A DNA stretch of 56,110 nt from Curvibacter sp. (GTDB taxonomy: Bacteria > Pseudomonadota > Gammaproteobacteria > Burkholderiales > Burkholderiaceae_C), in the NCBI GenBank assembly GCA_019233055.1, contig JAFAMV010000172.1, positions 1-56,110 on the forward strand. The letters run 5' to 3'. A program made the translations under genes and the position numbers. How positions within the stretch are numbered: the stretch's first letter is position 1; the number at the start of each line of letters is the position of its first letter. This document shows, in pieces, positions 1 to 9,516 of this stretch. The notes below the pieces were generated by a model that worked only from the letters and a program-made list of their open reading frames with translations, ran no database searches and was not told the DNA's origin.

Positions 1-563
1 TCCTCGATCGTCGCGTGCTCGGCCAGCACGTCGTAGGCGAAGACACGGTAGCCAAGCCAGCCCCAGATCAGCGGCGGGATGATGAGCACGAGCGGCGGGA
101 TCAGCCACAGCGGCATGCTGAGCACGAGCAGGATCAGCGCCAGCACACCGTGCCCGAGCGACCAGAAGAGGCTGCGCCACCAGGCCGCGCCGCGCCGCCG
201 CTCGAGCTTGGCGAAGCGCCGTGCCGCGACGAGGCGCACGAGCGCCGGGCTCATCAGCAAGGCCACGAGCAGCAGGCTCATGATGACGACCAGCGGCACC
301 GCCAGCACGAGCACGACGATGGGCGCCAACGCCGCTCGGAAGCCGTCGGCGCCGATGAAGCTCAGGTAGTGCAGCAGCGTGTCGATGAGCTGCCAGGAGT
401 CGAGCGTGGCGCGCACGGCGCCGACGGCGGGCTCCCAGAAGAACCAGCCGAGCGCGAAGGCCAGCGCGGCGCTGGTCAGCAGCGGCGCCAGCGACAGCGC
501 GATCACGCGCGGGTGCAGGCAGTAGGCCGCCGCACGCCAGAAGGCATCGACGACGCGGCCCAT
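1..563 (-). CDS. EI24 domain-containing membrane protein (CysZ-like), C-terminus cut by window edge
   Basis: The reading frame starts at the ATG at 563 and runs off the left edge with about 187 residues visible and no stop. It is rich in hydrophobic segments: around residues 20-45, 75-105 and 135-170, the last containing IPPLVLIIPPLIWGWLGYRV. This alternation of amphipathic and membrane stretches and the closing GWLGYRVFAYDVLAEHA are typical of EI24/CysZ-type inner-membrane proteins. CysZ itself imports sulfate, but many family members in this order are unassigned, so the substrate is not inferred. It lies 8 bp downstream of the sterol-desaturase-family gene and is probably the last or next member of the same operon. 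Confidence 0.75.
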   Translation of the reverse strand, partial: MGRVVDAFWRAAAYCLHPRVIALSLAPLLTSAALAFALGWFFWEPAVGAVRATLDSWQLIDTLLHYLSFIGADGFRAALAPIVVLVLAVPLVVIMSLLLVALLMSPALVRLVAARRFAKLERRRGAAWWRSLFWSLGHGVLALILLVLSMPLWLIPPLVLIIPPLIWGWLGYRVFAYDVLAEHATIE

Positions 564-571
564 GCGGGCGA

Positions 572-1567
572 TCAAGCGGCGCCCCCGGGAGCTCGACGCG
601 CCGGGCGCAGCGCAACGGCCAATCGCTTCAGGCCCAGCCACTGCTGCGCGATGAAGCCGCGGCCGTAGTCGCGCCCGCCCTCTTCGGGCAGTTGGTCGCG
701 GATGCCCGTGGCCTCGTAGCCCTCGCGGATGCAGGCCGTGCCGAAGAGCTGGTCCCAGCACGAGAACAGCACGCCGAAGTTGTGGCCGCCGAGCGTGCCG
801 CGGCCATCGGTCTCGTGGCCCAGGCCGATGGCGTGGTGCAGTCGATGGAAGCGCGGGCTGACGAGCACGCGCTCAAGGAGGCTGCCGAACCAGATCCGCG
901 CATTGACGTGCTGCAGGCTCTGCATGAGCTGGCCGAGCGCCACGAGGCTGATGAACTGGGCCGGCGCGACACCGATGAAGCGCGCCAAGAGCGCCAGCAA
1001 GGTGCCGAGCAGCACGTCGTCGAGCAGGTGGTTGCGGTCGTCGCTCCACAGCGTCATCTGGCGCTGGCTGTGATGCAGCGAGTGCAGTGCCCACCACCAT
1101 TCGAAGGCGTGCTGCGCGCGGTGCAGCCAGTAGCCGGCGAAGTCGAGCACGACGAGGTAGATCAGGAAGCTGACCAGCGGCTGGTCCGTGACGCCGGGCC
1201 AGACGGCGTCGAGCTGGAAGGTGCCGATGCCGGCCAGGCGCATCTCGCCCGAAAGCCAATCCCAGGCCGGCTCGACGGCGAAGAACATCGCCAGCTGCAC
1301 GAGGCCGAGCTTGTGGATGGCGGTATAGAGCATGTCGATGCGCACGGCGTGGCGATCGCTCACGGGCTCGACCGGACGCCACCATTCGAGCGCGCGCAGC
1401 ACCGTCGCCATGACGACGAGCTGCAGCAGGCCGACGAGCAGCCAGCCGGTGGCGTCGAAGGCGTCCTCGAGCACATTGCTCAGGCCCAGCCACCAGACGG
1501 CAGGCTCGATCAGGCCCTCGAACAGCTTCTGCTGCAGCAGCTGGAAAAGGTCGCTCAACGTGTCCAT
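572..1567 (-). CDS. Sterol desaturase / fatty acid hydroxylase superfamily protein
   Basis: A 331-residue integral membrane di-iron oxygenase. The three histidine boxes of the family are intact: HRAQH (149-153), HSLHH (162-166) and HRLHH (241-245), with further histidines near 180 and 251. Hydrophobic segments lie near residues 40-58, 85-97, 131-147 and 187-215. Family members hydroxylate or desaturate lipids using oxygen at the cytoplasmic face of the inner membrane; the substrate here cannot be read from sequence. The start ATG overlaps the stop of the upstream deacetylase-like gene by one base (TAATG), so the two are translationally coupled. Context suggests a lipid or envelope modification role. 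Confidence 0.85.
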   Translation of the reverse strand: MDTLSDLFQLLQQKLFEGLIEPAVWWLGLSNVLEDAFDATGWLLVGLLQLVVMATVLRALEWWRPVEPVSDRHAVRIDMLYTAIHKLGLVQLAMFFAVEPAWDWLSGEMRLAGIGTFQLDAVWPGVTDQPLVSFLIYLVVLDFAGYWLHRAQHAFEWWWALHSLHHSQRQMTLWSDDRNHLLDDVLLGTLLALLARFIGVAPAQFISLVALGQLMQSLQHVNARIWFGSLLERVLVSPRFHRLHHAIGLGHETDGRGTLGGHNFGVLFSCWDQLFGTACIREGYEATGIRDQLPEEGGRDYGRGFIAQQWLGLKRLAVALRPARRAPGGAA

Positions 1568-2376
1568 TACAGCTTCAGTCCGTCGCGTATGACGCTAGCG
1601 TAGCGCGGATGCTCGCGCAGTGCCGCGAAGCGCATGCCGCGCTCCTTCAGGCCTTGCATCAGCGGCACGAGGTCGGCCGGCGCCCACGGGTCCAGGCGTG
1701 ACCAGATGCCGAGGTGCGCGAGCAGGATGTCGCCAGGCCGGATCGTGCGCAGCGCGCGCTCGAGCAGCTCGGCGTTCGAATAGCGATCCGAGGGCAGCTC
1801 GTCGCCGAGGAAGCCGGCCGGGCTCCAGCCGACATGCGTGAAGCCGGCCGCCTGCGCCGCCGCGAGCAGCGCCGGCGAGGTGTGGCCGGCCGGCGTGCGG
1901 AAGATCGGGTCGAGCATGCGCCCCGTCATGGCCTTGAAGCGCAGCGCGACGCGCTTGAGGCTGTCGCCATACTCCGCCGCGCTGACCTCGTGGACGCGCG
2001 GCGCATCGAGGCCCGCGACCGTGCGGACCTTGAAGCGGTCGCCCGGCAGGTCCTCGAGCCAGATGTCGTGGTTCCAGGTGTGGGCGCCGAAGTCGTGGTC
2101 CTCGGCGGCGCGCGCCTTCCACCACGGCGCCCATTCGTCGTCGAGCGTGTAGCCGCCGTCGAGCGTGGGTTCGTTGGCAAGGAAGAAGGTGACCTTGGCC
2201 TCGAAGCGGTGGATCGCGTCGGCCACGAGCGGCGCCACGCCCATGTGGCCCGTGTCGAAGCTCAGGAAGACCTTCTTGTCAGTGTCTTCGGCATCCTTGG
2301 GCTGCTTGGCCCAGCCCGCGCCCGGCAGCAGCGCCAGGCCGGCGCCGAGCTTGAGCAGCCCGCGGCGGTGCAGCAT
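1567..2376 (-). CDS. Polysaccharide deacetylase family protein, Tat-type signal, altered motif 1
   Basis: A 269-residue exported carbohydrate esterase 4-like protein. The N-terminus, MLHRRGLLKLGAG, has a twin-arginine motif followed by a hydrophobic core ending near Ala23, so Tat export is likely. CE4 motifs are visible: HTWNH (motif 2, metal histidines), FRTPAG (motif 3) and LLAHLG (motif 5). Motif 1, normally FDD, reads SFDTGH: Asp41 (the usual base) remains, but the second, metal-binding Asp is Thr42. Activity or metal coordination may therefore differ. The start at 2376 was chosen because it overlaps the upstream stop by one base (TGATG); a longer upstream frame is only an extension inside the neighbouring gene. 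Confidence 0.8.
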   Translation of the reverse strand: MLHRRGLLKLGAGLALLPGAGWAKQPKDAEDTDKKVFLSFDTGHMGVAPLVADAIHRFEAKVTFFLANEPTLDGGYTLDDEWAPWWKARAAEDHDFGAHTWNHDIWLEDLPGDRFKVRTVAGLDAPRVHEVSAAEYGDSLKRVALRFKAMTGRMLDPIFRTPAGHTSPALLAAAQAAGFTHVGWSPAGFLGDELPSDRYSNAELLERALRTIRPGDILLAHLGIWSRLDPWAPADLVPLMQGLKERGMRFAALREHPRYASVIRDGLKL

Positions 2377-3365
2377 CACAAGCGGGGCTCGTGTTCCAGC
2401 GTCCAGACGCCGTGCGGCGAGCGACCGACCTTGAGTTGACGCACGACCTTGTGCGTGACCATGTCCACCTGCGTGAGCTTGCCGCTCCAGCGCGAGGTGA
2501 AGATCAGCGTGCGGCCGTCGGGCAGGATTTCCATGTCGTCGGGGCCGCTGGGCGCGGGGTATTGGTCGACGACGGCCAGCGTCTTCAGGTCGAGCTTGCT
2601 GATCGTGTTGCCGGCGCGGTTGCTCACGAGCACGTGGTGGCCGTCGCCGACGTTGCGGAACGAGTGGGCACCACGGCCCGTCTCGATGCGCTTGATCAGG
2701 CGCGGCGCGGCGCCAGAGACGTCGTACACCTCGACCTTGTCGTCGCCGGTCAGGGCCAGGAACAGGGTCTTGTCGTCGGCCGTGAGGAACAGGTCCGCGG
2801 GCTGGTGGCCCACGCTGATCTTCCAGCGCGGCGTCTGCGTGGCGAGGTCGATGGCCATCAGCTCGTCGCTGTCCTGCAGGCTGGCGTAGACGACGCTGCT
2901 CTTGCTGTCGATGTTCAGGTGACTCGGCGTCTTGGGCGCCGGCACGCGCTTGACGAGCTGGATCGGGTTGTTCGCATCGCTCGGCACCCAGTGGTAGAGC
3001 GAGACGTAGTTGAGCCGGTTGCCCGCGGTGACGAACCACTTCATGTCGGGCGAGAAGCGCAGGTGGTACGGGTCGCTGATGCCGCGCAGCACGCGCTGCA
3101 CCTCGGCCGTCCTGGGGTCGAGGAAGGTCAGCGAGTCGCCCAGCGCGTTGGCCACGACGAAGGACTTGTTGTCCGGCGTGAGGTAGAGGTGGTGCGGCTC
3201 CTTGCCCGTGGGAATGCGCTTGATCTCGCGAAAGCTCACCGGGTCGACGACGCTGATGTCGGCATCGAGCGAGTTGAGAACGAACAGCGGCGTGGCGGCC
3301 TGGGCGGCCGCGGCCAGCGACAGGGCCAGCGCGGCGATGGCGCGCGGGCGGGTGAAGAGACGCAT
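2376..3365 (-). CDS. Periplasmic YncE/YVTN-type beta-propeller protein
   Basis: A 329-residue protein beginning MRLFTRPRAIAALALSLAAAAQA, a clear Sec signal peptide with cleavage near Ala23. The mature part is a series of blade-like repeats of the YVTN/YncE type, for example VLNSLDADISVVDP, HHLYLTPDNKSFVV and DDMEILPDGRTLIFTSRWSG. These propellers usually act as binding or scaffolding proteins rather than enzymes. The ATG at 3365 is preferred over an upstream in-frame ATG because it begins the signal peptide directly. It is the first gene of a tightly overlapping operon with the deacetylase-like, desaturase and EI24 genes. Confidence 0.8.
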   Translation of the reverse strand: MRLFTRPRAIAALALSLAAAAQAATPLFVLNSLDADISVVDPVSFREIKRIPTGKEPHHLYLTPDNKSFVVANALGDSLTFLDPRTAEVQRVLRGISDPYHLRFSPDMKWFVTAGNRLNYVSLYHWVPSDANNPIQLVKRVPAPKTPSHLNIDSKSSVVYASLQDSDELMAIDLATQTPRWKISVGHQPADLFLTADDKTLFLALTGDDKVEVYDVSGAAPRLIKRIETGRGAHSFRNVGDGHHVLVSNRAGNTISKLDLKTLAVVDQYPAPSGPDDMEILPDGRTLIFTSRWSGKLTQVDMVTHKVVRQLKVGRSPHGVWTLEHEPRL

Positions 3366-3426
3366 GGAAATCCTCGAAATACTGCCGTCGATTTTAGGAC
3401 GCGCGCTCAGGCGCGCCGCGACACGC

Positions 3427-4239
3427 TTACTGATCGTCACCGCCGATGAGCCCGCCGAGCAGGCCGCCCGCAGCGCCGAAGCCGAGCACGGAGCCTTCCT
3501 CCTTGTGCCCGCCCATCTGCGGCGCCGCCGCGAAGATGCGCGAGGCCAGGCGCGACAGTGGCAGACTCTGCAGCCAGACTTCGCCCGGGCCGCTCATGCG
3601 TGCCAGGAAGATGCCCTCGCCGCCGAACAGCGCGGTCTTGATGTTGCCGATGTACTGCACGTCGAAGCTCACGCTCGGTGTGTAGGCGACGACGCAGCCG
3701 GTATCGACGAACAGCGTTTCGCCCGGCGCCAGCGTGCGTTTCTCGATCGTGCCGCCGGCGTGGATGAAGGCCAGGCCGTCGCCGTCGAGGCGCTGCATGA
3801 TGAAGCCCTCGCCGCCGAAGAAACCGGTCGAGAGCTTGCGCTGGAAGGCGATGCCCAGCGAAACGCCGCGCGCCGCGCAGAGAAAGGCGTCCTTCTGACA
3901 GACCAGCGTGCCGCCGAGCTGGCGCAGGTCCATTGCCATGATCTTGCCGGCATAGGGCGCGGCGAAGGCGACGCGGCGCTTGCCGGCGTCCTTGTTGGTG
4001 TAGATCGTCGTGAACAGCGATTCGCCGCTGATCAGGCGCTTGCCGGCGCCGAGCAGCTTGCCGAACAGGCCGCCCTGGTTGGCCGAACCATCGCCGAACA
4101 CGGTGTCGAGCTCGATGCCGGACTCCATGAACATCATGGAGCCGGCCTCGCCGATGGCAGCTTCGCCCGGGTCGAGCTCGACCTCGACGAACTGCATCTC
4201 GGCGCCCTTGATCTCGTAGTCGATCGTGTCCATGGTCAT
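3427..4239 (-). CDS. TIGR00266 / AIM24 family protein
   Basis: A 270-residue protein of the AIM24 (TIGR00266) family. It opens MTMDTIDYEIKGAEMQFVEVELDPGE and has the family's EAGSMMFME segment and a glycine-rich C-terminal tail (AAGGLLGGLIGG). The fold is a double-stranded beta-helix related to the tryptophan RNA-binding attenuation protein fold. Bacterial function is not established. A second in-frame ATG lies two codons in (4233) and could be the true start. The 61 bp between this gene and the beta-propeller gene, and the terminator on its upstream side, suggest it is transcribed on its own or leads the downstream operon. Confidence 0.8.
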   Translation of the reverse strand: MTMDTIDYEIKGAEMQFVEVELDPGEAAIGEAGSMMFMESGIELDTVFGDGSANQGGLFGKLLGAGKRLISGESLFTTIYTNKDAGKRRVAFAAPYAGKIMAMDLRQLGGTLVCQKDAFLCAARGVSLGIAFQRKLSTGFFGGEGFIMQRLDGDGLAFIHAGGTIEKRTLAPGETLFVDTGCVVAYTPSVSFDVQYIGNIKTALFGGEGIFLARMSGPGEVWLQSLPLSRLASRIFAAAPQMGGHKEEGSVLGFGAAGGLLGGLIGGDDQ

Positions 4240-4258
4240 GGTGTTTCCGGCCCTGAAT

Positions 4259-4287
4259 GAAAAACGGCGCGGATGTTAGCCGCGCCG
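4259..4287 (-). terminator. Rho-independent terminator of the MFS gene
   Basis: Read on the minus strand, an 8-bp perfect stem CGGCGCGG / CCGCGCCG with a 7-nt loop (4287 to 4265) is followed immediately by TTTTTC. It lies 28 bp past the stop of the MFS transporter gene and upstream of the TIGR00266 gene, so it separates these two transcripts. Confidence 0.8.
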
Positions 4288-4315
4288 CCTGATGGGTGAC
4301 TGAAACCCGGTTGGT

Positions 4316-5650
4316 TTACTCGCCTTCGCGCTCCAGCAGCGCGCGGTTCAGGCGCAGCGCCAGCAGCGTGAAGCCCGCGCCGGACAGCAGGTACAGGCTC
4401 AGGAAGGCGAGGCCGAAGTAGGCCGAAAGCCCGAGCGCGATCAGCGGCGCGAACGCGGCGCCGACGAGCCAGGCGAAGTCCGAGGTCAGCGCCGCACCCA
4501 TGTAGCGGTAGCGCGCCTCGAAGTTGGAGGTCACGCTGCCGGCCGATTGACCGTAGGACAAGCCCAGCAGCATGCAGCCGATCAGGATGAACGCGTTCTC
4601 ACCGACGGCGCCCGAGTTGAGCAGCGTCGGCGAGAAGCCGCTGAACACCGCGATCAGCACCGCCAGCGTGCCGAGCGTGCGGCGCCGGCCGTAGGTGTCG
4701 GCGATGCGGCCCGAGACGGCGATGCCGCCCGCGATCAGCACGCAGCCGAACAGCTGCACGCCCAGGATCTGGTTGATCGGCTGCGCGGAATACAGGCTCA
4801 GCCAGGACAGCGGGAAGACCGTGACGAGGTGGAACAGCGCATAGCTGGCCAACGCCGCAAAGGCGCCGATCAGGACGTTATGGCCCTGGTCGCGCAGCAG
4901 CTCGCGCGCCGAGACGGGCTCGAGCTGCTTCTGCTCGAGCATGTGCTCGAACTCCGGCGTCACGACCAGGCGCAGCCGCGCGAACAGCGCCACGACGTTG
5001 ATCGCGAAGGCGACGAAGAACGGATAACGCCAGCCCCAGTCGAGGAAATCGGTCTGCGACAGGCTGGTGTGCGTGAACGAGAACAGCGCCAGCGCGATGA
5101 CGAAGCCGATCGGCGCGCCGAGCTGGCCGATCATGGCGTAGTGGCCGCGGCGATTGCCCGGTGCGCTCAGGGCCAGCAGCGAGGGCAGCCCGTCCCAGGA
5201 ACCGCCAAGTGCCAGGCCCTGGCCGATGCGCAGCAGCGCCAGCAGCACGATCGAGCGCTCCTGCAGCTCGGCATAGCCCGGGATGAAGGCGATGCCGACG
5301 GTGCAGGTGCCCAGCAGGAACAGGGCCGCGGTCAGCTTGGTCGCCCGGCCCCAGCGCGCCTGGATCGCCATGGAAACGACCGTGCCGATCGGCCGGGCAA
5401 TGAAGGCCAATGAAAAGATGGCGAAGGCGTATAGCGTGCCGTCGAGCTTGGAAGCGAAGGGGAAGAACAGGTCCGGGAACACCAGCACCGAGGCGATGCC
5501 GAAGACGAAGAAGTCGAAATACTCCGAGGCGCGCCCGATGACGACGCCGACCGAGATTTCACCGGGGGAGACGGCAAGGTCGCCGTGGTCGCCATGGAGA
5601 CCTTCAAGGGGAAAGCCGGAGGGGCTGAAGCTATTGGCCATTGTTTCCAT
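4316..5650 (-). CDS. MFS transporter, metabolite:H+ symporter type
   Basis: A 444-residue protein with about 12 hydrophobic segments. It has typical sugar/metabolite symporter features: EYFDFFVFG in the first helix, an IARPIGTVV segment in loop 2-3, a GLALGGSWDGLP helix-5 motif and RIADTYGRRRTLG in the cytoplasmic loop between the halves. These resemble ProP/ShiA/KgtP-like proton symporters, so an organic acid or compatible solute is a reasonable guess; the substrate is not identifiable. The ATG at 5650 follows an AGGAAG ribosome site; a second ATG three codons in (5641) is possible. The gene diverges from cyoA and has its own terminator. Confidence 0.8.
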   Translation of the reverse strand: METMANSFSPSGFPLEGLHGDHGDLAVSPGEISVGVVIGRASEYFDFFVFGIASVLVFPDLFFPFASKLDGTLYAFAIFSLAFIARPIGTVVSMAIQARWGRATKLTAALFLLGTCTVGIAFIPGYAELQERSIVLLALLRIGQGLALGGSWDGLPSLLALSAPGNRRGHYAMIGQLGAPIGFVIALALFSFTHTSLSQTDFLDWGWRYPFFVAFAINVVALFARLRLVVTPEFEHMLEQKQLEPVSARELLRDQGHNVLIGAFAALASYALFHLVTVFPLSWLSLYSAQPINQILGVQLFGCVLIAGGIAVSGRIADTYGRRRTLGTLAVLIAVFSGFSPTLLNSGAVGENAFILIGCMLLGLSYGQSAGSVTSNFEARYRYMGAALTSDFAWLVGAAFAPLIALGLSAYFGLAFLSLYLLSGAGFTLLALRLNRALLEREGE

Positions 5651-5889
5651 CACTTCCTGTTGGCGGAGCGCTGGGGCGCTCCGAGCACCGTGGGACAAAT
5701 CGTCCAATCTCCAAGATACGACATTCAGCATACTCCGAGAGGCCGTAAAATTAGTGGCTAACCCGCATATTCGACGGCGGGTGTTCCCAGTCGGCTTCCA
5801 GCGCGACCCGCCCAGGCGGGACTGGCATGTGTTGTCTGCCTCGTGCAGTGCACGGCTGTTGTGCGTCGAGCCTTTTTCATCGCCAGAGC

Positions 5890-6903
5890 ATGTCAATCCA
5901 AAAAAAGCTCCGCGCGGCGGGACTGTTGGCCCTGGTCAGCTTGCTGACCGGCTGCAACACCGTGGTGCTGAATCCTTCCGGCGACGTCGCGGCCCAGCAG
6001 GGCCATCTGATCGTCATCTCCACTGTCCTGATGCTGCTGATCATCGTCCCGGTGATCGCGCTGACGCTGCTGTTCGCCTGGCGCTACCGCGCCTCGAACA
6101 AAGAAGCGACCTACAAACCGGACTGGGACCACTCGACCCAGCTCGAGCTGGTGATCTGGGCTGCCCCGCTGCTGATCATCATCGCCCTGGGCGCCATCAC
6201 CTGGATCAGCACCCACACGCTGGACCCGTTCCGTCCACTGCAGCGCATCGACGAGAACCGTCCGGTGACGCGCGACGTGCAGCCGCTCGTCGTCGACGTC
6301 GTGGCGCTGGACTGGAAGTGGCTCTTCATCTACCCCGAACAAGGCATTGCCACCGTCAATGAGGTCGCCGCGCCCGTGGACCGCCCGATCGAGTTCCACA
6401 TCACCGCGTCGAGCGTGATGAACTCGTTCTACATCCCTGCGCTGGCCGGCCAGATCTACGCCATGCCGTCGATGGAGACGCAGCTGCACGCCGTCATCAA
6501 CAAGGCGGGCGACTACGAAGGCTTCTCCGCCAACTACAGCGGCGCGGGCTTCTCGCACATGCACTTCCGCTTCCACGGCCTGACGCAAGCCGACTTCGAC
6601 ACCTGGGTCCAGCACGCCAAGGCCAGCGGCGAGCCCCTGGACCGCGCGGGCTACCTGGCCATCGAAAAGCCGAGCCAGAACGACCCGGTGCGCTACTTCG
6701 GCAGCGTCGCGCCGGACCTCTTCGGTGCCGTCGTGAACCGCTGCGTCGCGCCCGGCTCCATGTGCATCGACCAGATGATGGCGCTCGAGAACTCCAAGCG
6801 CCTCGGTGTCAAGGATCCCAACTGCGATCCCGTCACCGGCAAGCCCCTGAACACGGCAGCACCGCAGTCCACGCCCGTGCCCGCGAATCGAGAACAGCAA
6901 TGA
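5890..6903 (+). CDS. cyoA: Cytochrome bo-type ubiquinol oxidase subunit II
   Basis: A 337-residue lipoprotein subunit of the haem-copper quinol oxidase. The signal ends in a lipobox (SLLTGC, Cys22), followed by two transmembrane helices (about 40-68 and 88-112) and the periplasmic cupredoxin domain. The CuA copper ligands of cytochrome c oxidases are missing (NSFYIP instead of HSF, and [12 protein letters not shown] without the cysteine pair), which identifies a quinol rather than cytochrome c oxidase. The start at 5890 gives the lipoprotein signal; an upstream in-frame extension lacks sense. The stop overlaps the cyoB start (ATGA). First gene of the cyo operon. Confidence 0.95.
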   Translation: MSIQKKLRAAGLLALVSLLTGCNTVVLNPSGDVAAQQGHLIVISTVLMLLIIVPVIALTLLFAWRYRASNKEATYKPDWDHSTQLELVIWAAPLLIIIALGAITWISTHTLDPFRPLQRIDENRPVTRDVQPLVVDVVALDWKWLFIYPEQGIATVNEVAAPVDRPIEFHITASSVMNSFYIPALAGQIYAMPSMETQLHAVINKAGDYEGFSANYSGAGFSHMHFRFHGLTQADFDTWVQHAKASGEPLDRAGYLAIEKPSQNDPVRYFGSVAPDLFGAVVNRCVAPGSMCIDQMMALENSKRLGVKDPNCDPVTGKPLNTAAPQSTPVPANREQQ

Positions 6904-8888
6904 CCGACAACCTGCTCCTGGGGCGCCTCTCGCTTGATGCGATCCCCTATCACGAGCCCATCCTGGTGGGCACCTTCTGCGCCGTCGCCCTCGGCGGCAT
7001 GGTGGTGCTGGGCGCCCTGACCTACTTCCGCCTCTGGGGCTACCTCTGGCGCGAGTGGTTCACCAGCATCGACCACAAGAAGATCGGCGTGATGTACATC
7101 GTCATGGGCCTGATCATGCTGCTGCGCGGCTTCGCCGACGCGGTGATGATGCGCGCGCAACAGGCCCTCTCCTTCGGCGACTCGGCCGGCTTCCTGCCCC
7201 CGCACCACTACGACCAGGTGTTCACCGCCCACGGCGTGATCATGATCTTCTTCGTCGCCATGCCCCTGGTGACCGGCCTCATGAACTACCTGGTGCCGCT
7301 GCAGATCGGCGCGCGCGACGTGGCCTTCCCCTTCCTCAACAACTTCAGCTTCTGGATGACCACCTTCGGCGGCGTGCTGGTGATGATCTCGCTGTTCATC
7401 GGCGAGTTCGCCCGCACCGGCTGGCTGGCCTATCCGCCGCTGTCAGGCATCCTCGGCAGCCCCGACGTGGGGGTCGACTACTACATCTGGTCGCTGCAGA
7501 TCGCGGGGGTCGGCACGCTGCTGTCGGGGGTCAACCTGATCGCCACCATCGTGAAGATGCGCGCGCCCGGCATGAACCTCATGAAGATGCCGGTGTTCAC
7601 CTGGACCGCCCTGTGCACCAATGTGCTGATCGTCGCCGCCTTCCCGGTGCTGACGGCCGTGCTGGTGCTGCTGTCGCTGGACCGCTATGTCGGCACCAAC
7701 TTCTTCAGCAACGACCTCGGCGGCAACGCCATGATGTATGTGAACCTGATCTGGATCTGGGGCCACCCCGAGGTCTACATCCTGATCCTGCCCTGCTTCG
7801 GCGTGTATTCCGAGATCGTCTCCACCTTCTGCGGCAAGCGCCTGTTCGGCTACACCTCGATGGTCTATGCCACCGTGGTGATCACCATCCTGTCCTACCT
7901 GGTGTGGCTGCACCACTTCTTCACCATGGGCTCGGGTGCCAGCGTGAACTCGTTCTTCGGCATCACCACGATGATCATCTCGATCCCGACCGGGGCCAAG
8001 ATCTTCAACTGGCTGTTCACCATGTACCGCGGCCGCATCCGCTTCGAGGTGCCGATGCTGTGGACCATAGGCTTCATGATCACCTTCGTGATCGGCGGCA
8101 TGACCGGCGTGCTGCTGGCCGTGCCCCCGGCCGACTTCGTGCTGCACAACAGCCTGTTCCTGATCGCCCACTTCCACAACGTGATCATCGGCGGCGTGGT
8201 CTTCGCCATCATGGCGGCGATCAACTTCTGGTTCCCCAAGGCCTTCGGCTACAAGCTCGACAGCTTCTGGGGCAAGTGCTCGTTCTGGTTCTGGTTCGTC
8301 GGCTTCTATTTCGCCTTCATGCCGCTGTATGTGCTGGGCCTGATGGGCGTGACCCGCCGCATGAGCCACTTCGAGGACCCCTCGCTGCAGATCTGGTTCC
8401 AGATCGCCGCCTTCGGTGCCTTCCTGATCGCGCTGGGCATCGGCAGCTTCCTGGTCCAGCTGGTGGTCAGCTACCTCAAACGCGATCAGCTGCGCGACCT
8501 CAGCGGCGACCCCTGGAACGGCCGCACCCTCGAGTGGTCGACCTCGTCGCCGCCGCCCGACTACAACTTCGCCTTCACCCCCGTGGTGCATGACAACGAT
8601 GCCTGGGCCGACATGAAAGCCCACGGCTACCAACGTCCGCAGGAAGGCTTCGTGTCCATCCACATGCCGAAGAACACCGCCGCCGGCTTCATCATCGCCG
8701 CCCTCAGCGCGATCATGGGCTTCGCCCTGATCTGGCAGATGTGGCTGCTGGCCGGCGTCGGTTTCGTCGCCATGATGGCCGCCATCATCATCCACACCTT
8801 CAACTACCAACGCGATTTCCACATCCCGGCCGACGAAGTCGTCCGCGTCGAAGCCGATCGCACCCGCCTGCTGGCCGCCCATGTCTAA
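6900..8888 (+). CDS. cyoB: Cytochrome bo-type ubiquinol oxidase subunit I
   Basis: A 662-residue catalytic subunit that reduces oxygen at a haem-copper centre and pumps protons. Ligands are all visible: His111 and His426 for the low-spin haem, His424 for the high-spin haem, and His289, His338 and His339 for CuB, with the cross-linked Tyr293 in WIWGHPEVY. The K-channel lysine sits in SIPTGAKIF (Lys367). The extra N-terminal and C-terminal helices typical of CyoB (family length about 660) are present. It overlaps cyoA (4 nt) and cyoC (8 nt), implying coupled translation of the complex. Confidence 0.97.
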   Translation: MTDNLLLGRLSLDAIPYHEPILVGTFCAVALGGMVVLGALTYFRLWGYLWREWFTSIDHKKIGVMYIVMGLIMLLRGFADAVMMRAQQALSFGDSAGFLPPHHYDQVFTAHGVIMIFFVAMPLVTGLMNYLVPLQIGARDVAFPFLNNFSFWMTTFGGVLVMISLFIGEFARTGWLAYPPLSGILGSPDVGVDYYIWSLQIAGVGTLLSGVNLIATIVKMRAPGMNLMKMPVFTWTALCTNVLIVAAFPVLTAVLVLLSLDRYVGTNFFSNDLGGNAMMYVNLIWIWGHPEVYILILPCFGVYSEIVSTFCGKRLFGYTSMVYATVVITILSYLVWLHHFFTMGSGASVNSFFGITTMIISIPTGAKIFNWLFTMYRGRIRFEVPMLWTIGFMITFVIGGMTGVLLAVPPADFVLHNSLFLIAHFHNVIIGGVVFAIMAAINFWFPKAFGYKLDSFWGKCSFWFWFVGFYFAFMPLYVLGLMGVTRRMSHFEDPSLQIWFQIAAFGAFLIALGIGSFLVQLVVSYLKRDQLRDLSGDPWNGRTLEWSTSSPPPDYNFAFTPVVHDNDAWADMKAHGYQRPQEGFVSIHMPKNTAAGFIIAALSAIMGFALIWQMWLLAGVGFVAMMAAIIIHTFNYQRDFHIPADEVVRVEADRTRLLAAHV

Positions 8889-9516
8889 GTCCACCGCCCT
8901 CCCCACCGGCGCCGCTGGCGCCAACCCCAGCGCGCGTTTCTACGTGCACGAGTACCATCCGGAGAACGGCACCCTGCTGGGCTTCTGGATCTACCTGATG
9001 AGCGACTGCCTCATCTTCGCCTGCCTGTTCGCGGTCTACGCGGTGCTGGGCCGCAGCTACGCCGCCGGCCCCTCGGGCGCCGACCTGTTCGAGCTGCCGG
9101 TGGTGGCGCTGAACACCTCGCTGCTGCTGCTGTCCTCGATCACCTACGGCTTTGCCATGCTCGAGATGCAGAACAAGCGGCTGCGCGCGGTGCAGGGCTG
9201 GCTGATCGTCACCGGGCTGCTCGGCGCCGGCTTCATCTACCTGGAGCTGTCCGAATTCGCGCACCTGATCCATGAAGGCGCCGGCCCGCAGCGCAGCGCC
9301 TTCCTGTCGTCCTTCTTCACCCTGGTCGGCACCCACGGCCTGCACGTCACCTTCGGCCTGGTCTGGCTGGTGACCCTGCTGTTCCAGCTCGGCCGCCACG
9401 GCCTGAGCCCCGAGAACCGCCGCCGCCTGATGTGCCTGTCCATGTTCTGGCACTTTCTGGACGTGGTCTGGATCGGCGTCTTCACCTTCGTGTACCTGAT
9501 GGGAGTCCTGCCATGA
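8881..9516 (+). CDS. cyoC: Cytochrome bo-type ubiquinol oxidase subunit III
   Basis: A 211-residue, five-helix subunit III. Conserved blocks include [17 protein letters not shown] in the first helix, [12 protein letters not shown] and [20 protein letters not shown] at the end, which are characteristic of haem-copper oxidase subunit III. It stabilises subunit I and is not catalytic. The gene overlaps the end of cyoB by 8 nt and the start of cyoD by 4 nt. No nearby haem o synthase (cyoE) gene is visible, although that gene often follows cyoD, so haem o must be made elsewhere in the genome. Confidence 0.95.
   Translation: MSKSTALPTGAAGANPSARFYVHEYHPENGTLLGFWIYLMSDCLIFACLFAVYAVLGRSYAAGPSGADLFELPVVALNTSLLLLSSITYGFAMLEMQNKRLRAVQGWLIVTGLLGAGFIYLELSEFAHLIHEGAGPQRSAFLSSFFTLVGTHGLHVTFGLVWLVTLLFQLGRHGLSPENRRRLMCLSMFWHFLDVVWIGVFTFVYLMGVLP

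Noticed and set aside
2377..3039. Long upstream extension of the polysaccharide deacetylase-like gene on the minus strand
   Set aside because: It reads out of frame through the beta-propeller gene with an Arg/Gln/Ala-rich low-complexity product; the ATG at 2376 begins a proper Tat signal peptide.
5827..5889. N-terminal extension of cyoA starting about 21 codons upstream of 5890
   Set aside because: The extra residues (Cys-rich, no signal features) precede a perfect lipoprotein signal that starts at 5890.
5701..5889. RegA binding site or sigma70 promoter in front of cyoA
   Set aside because: A TAAAAT at 5746-5751 could be a -10 element, but no convincing -35 or RegA consensus was found, so no site is claimed.
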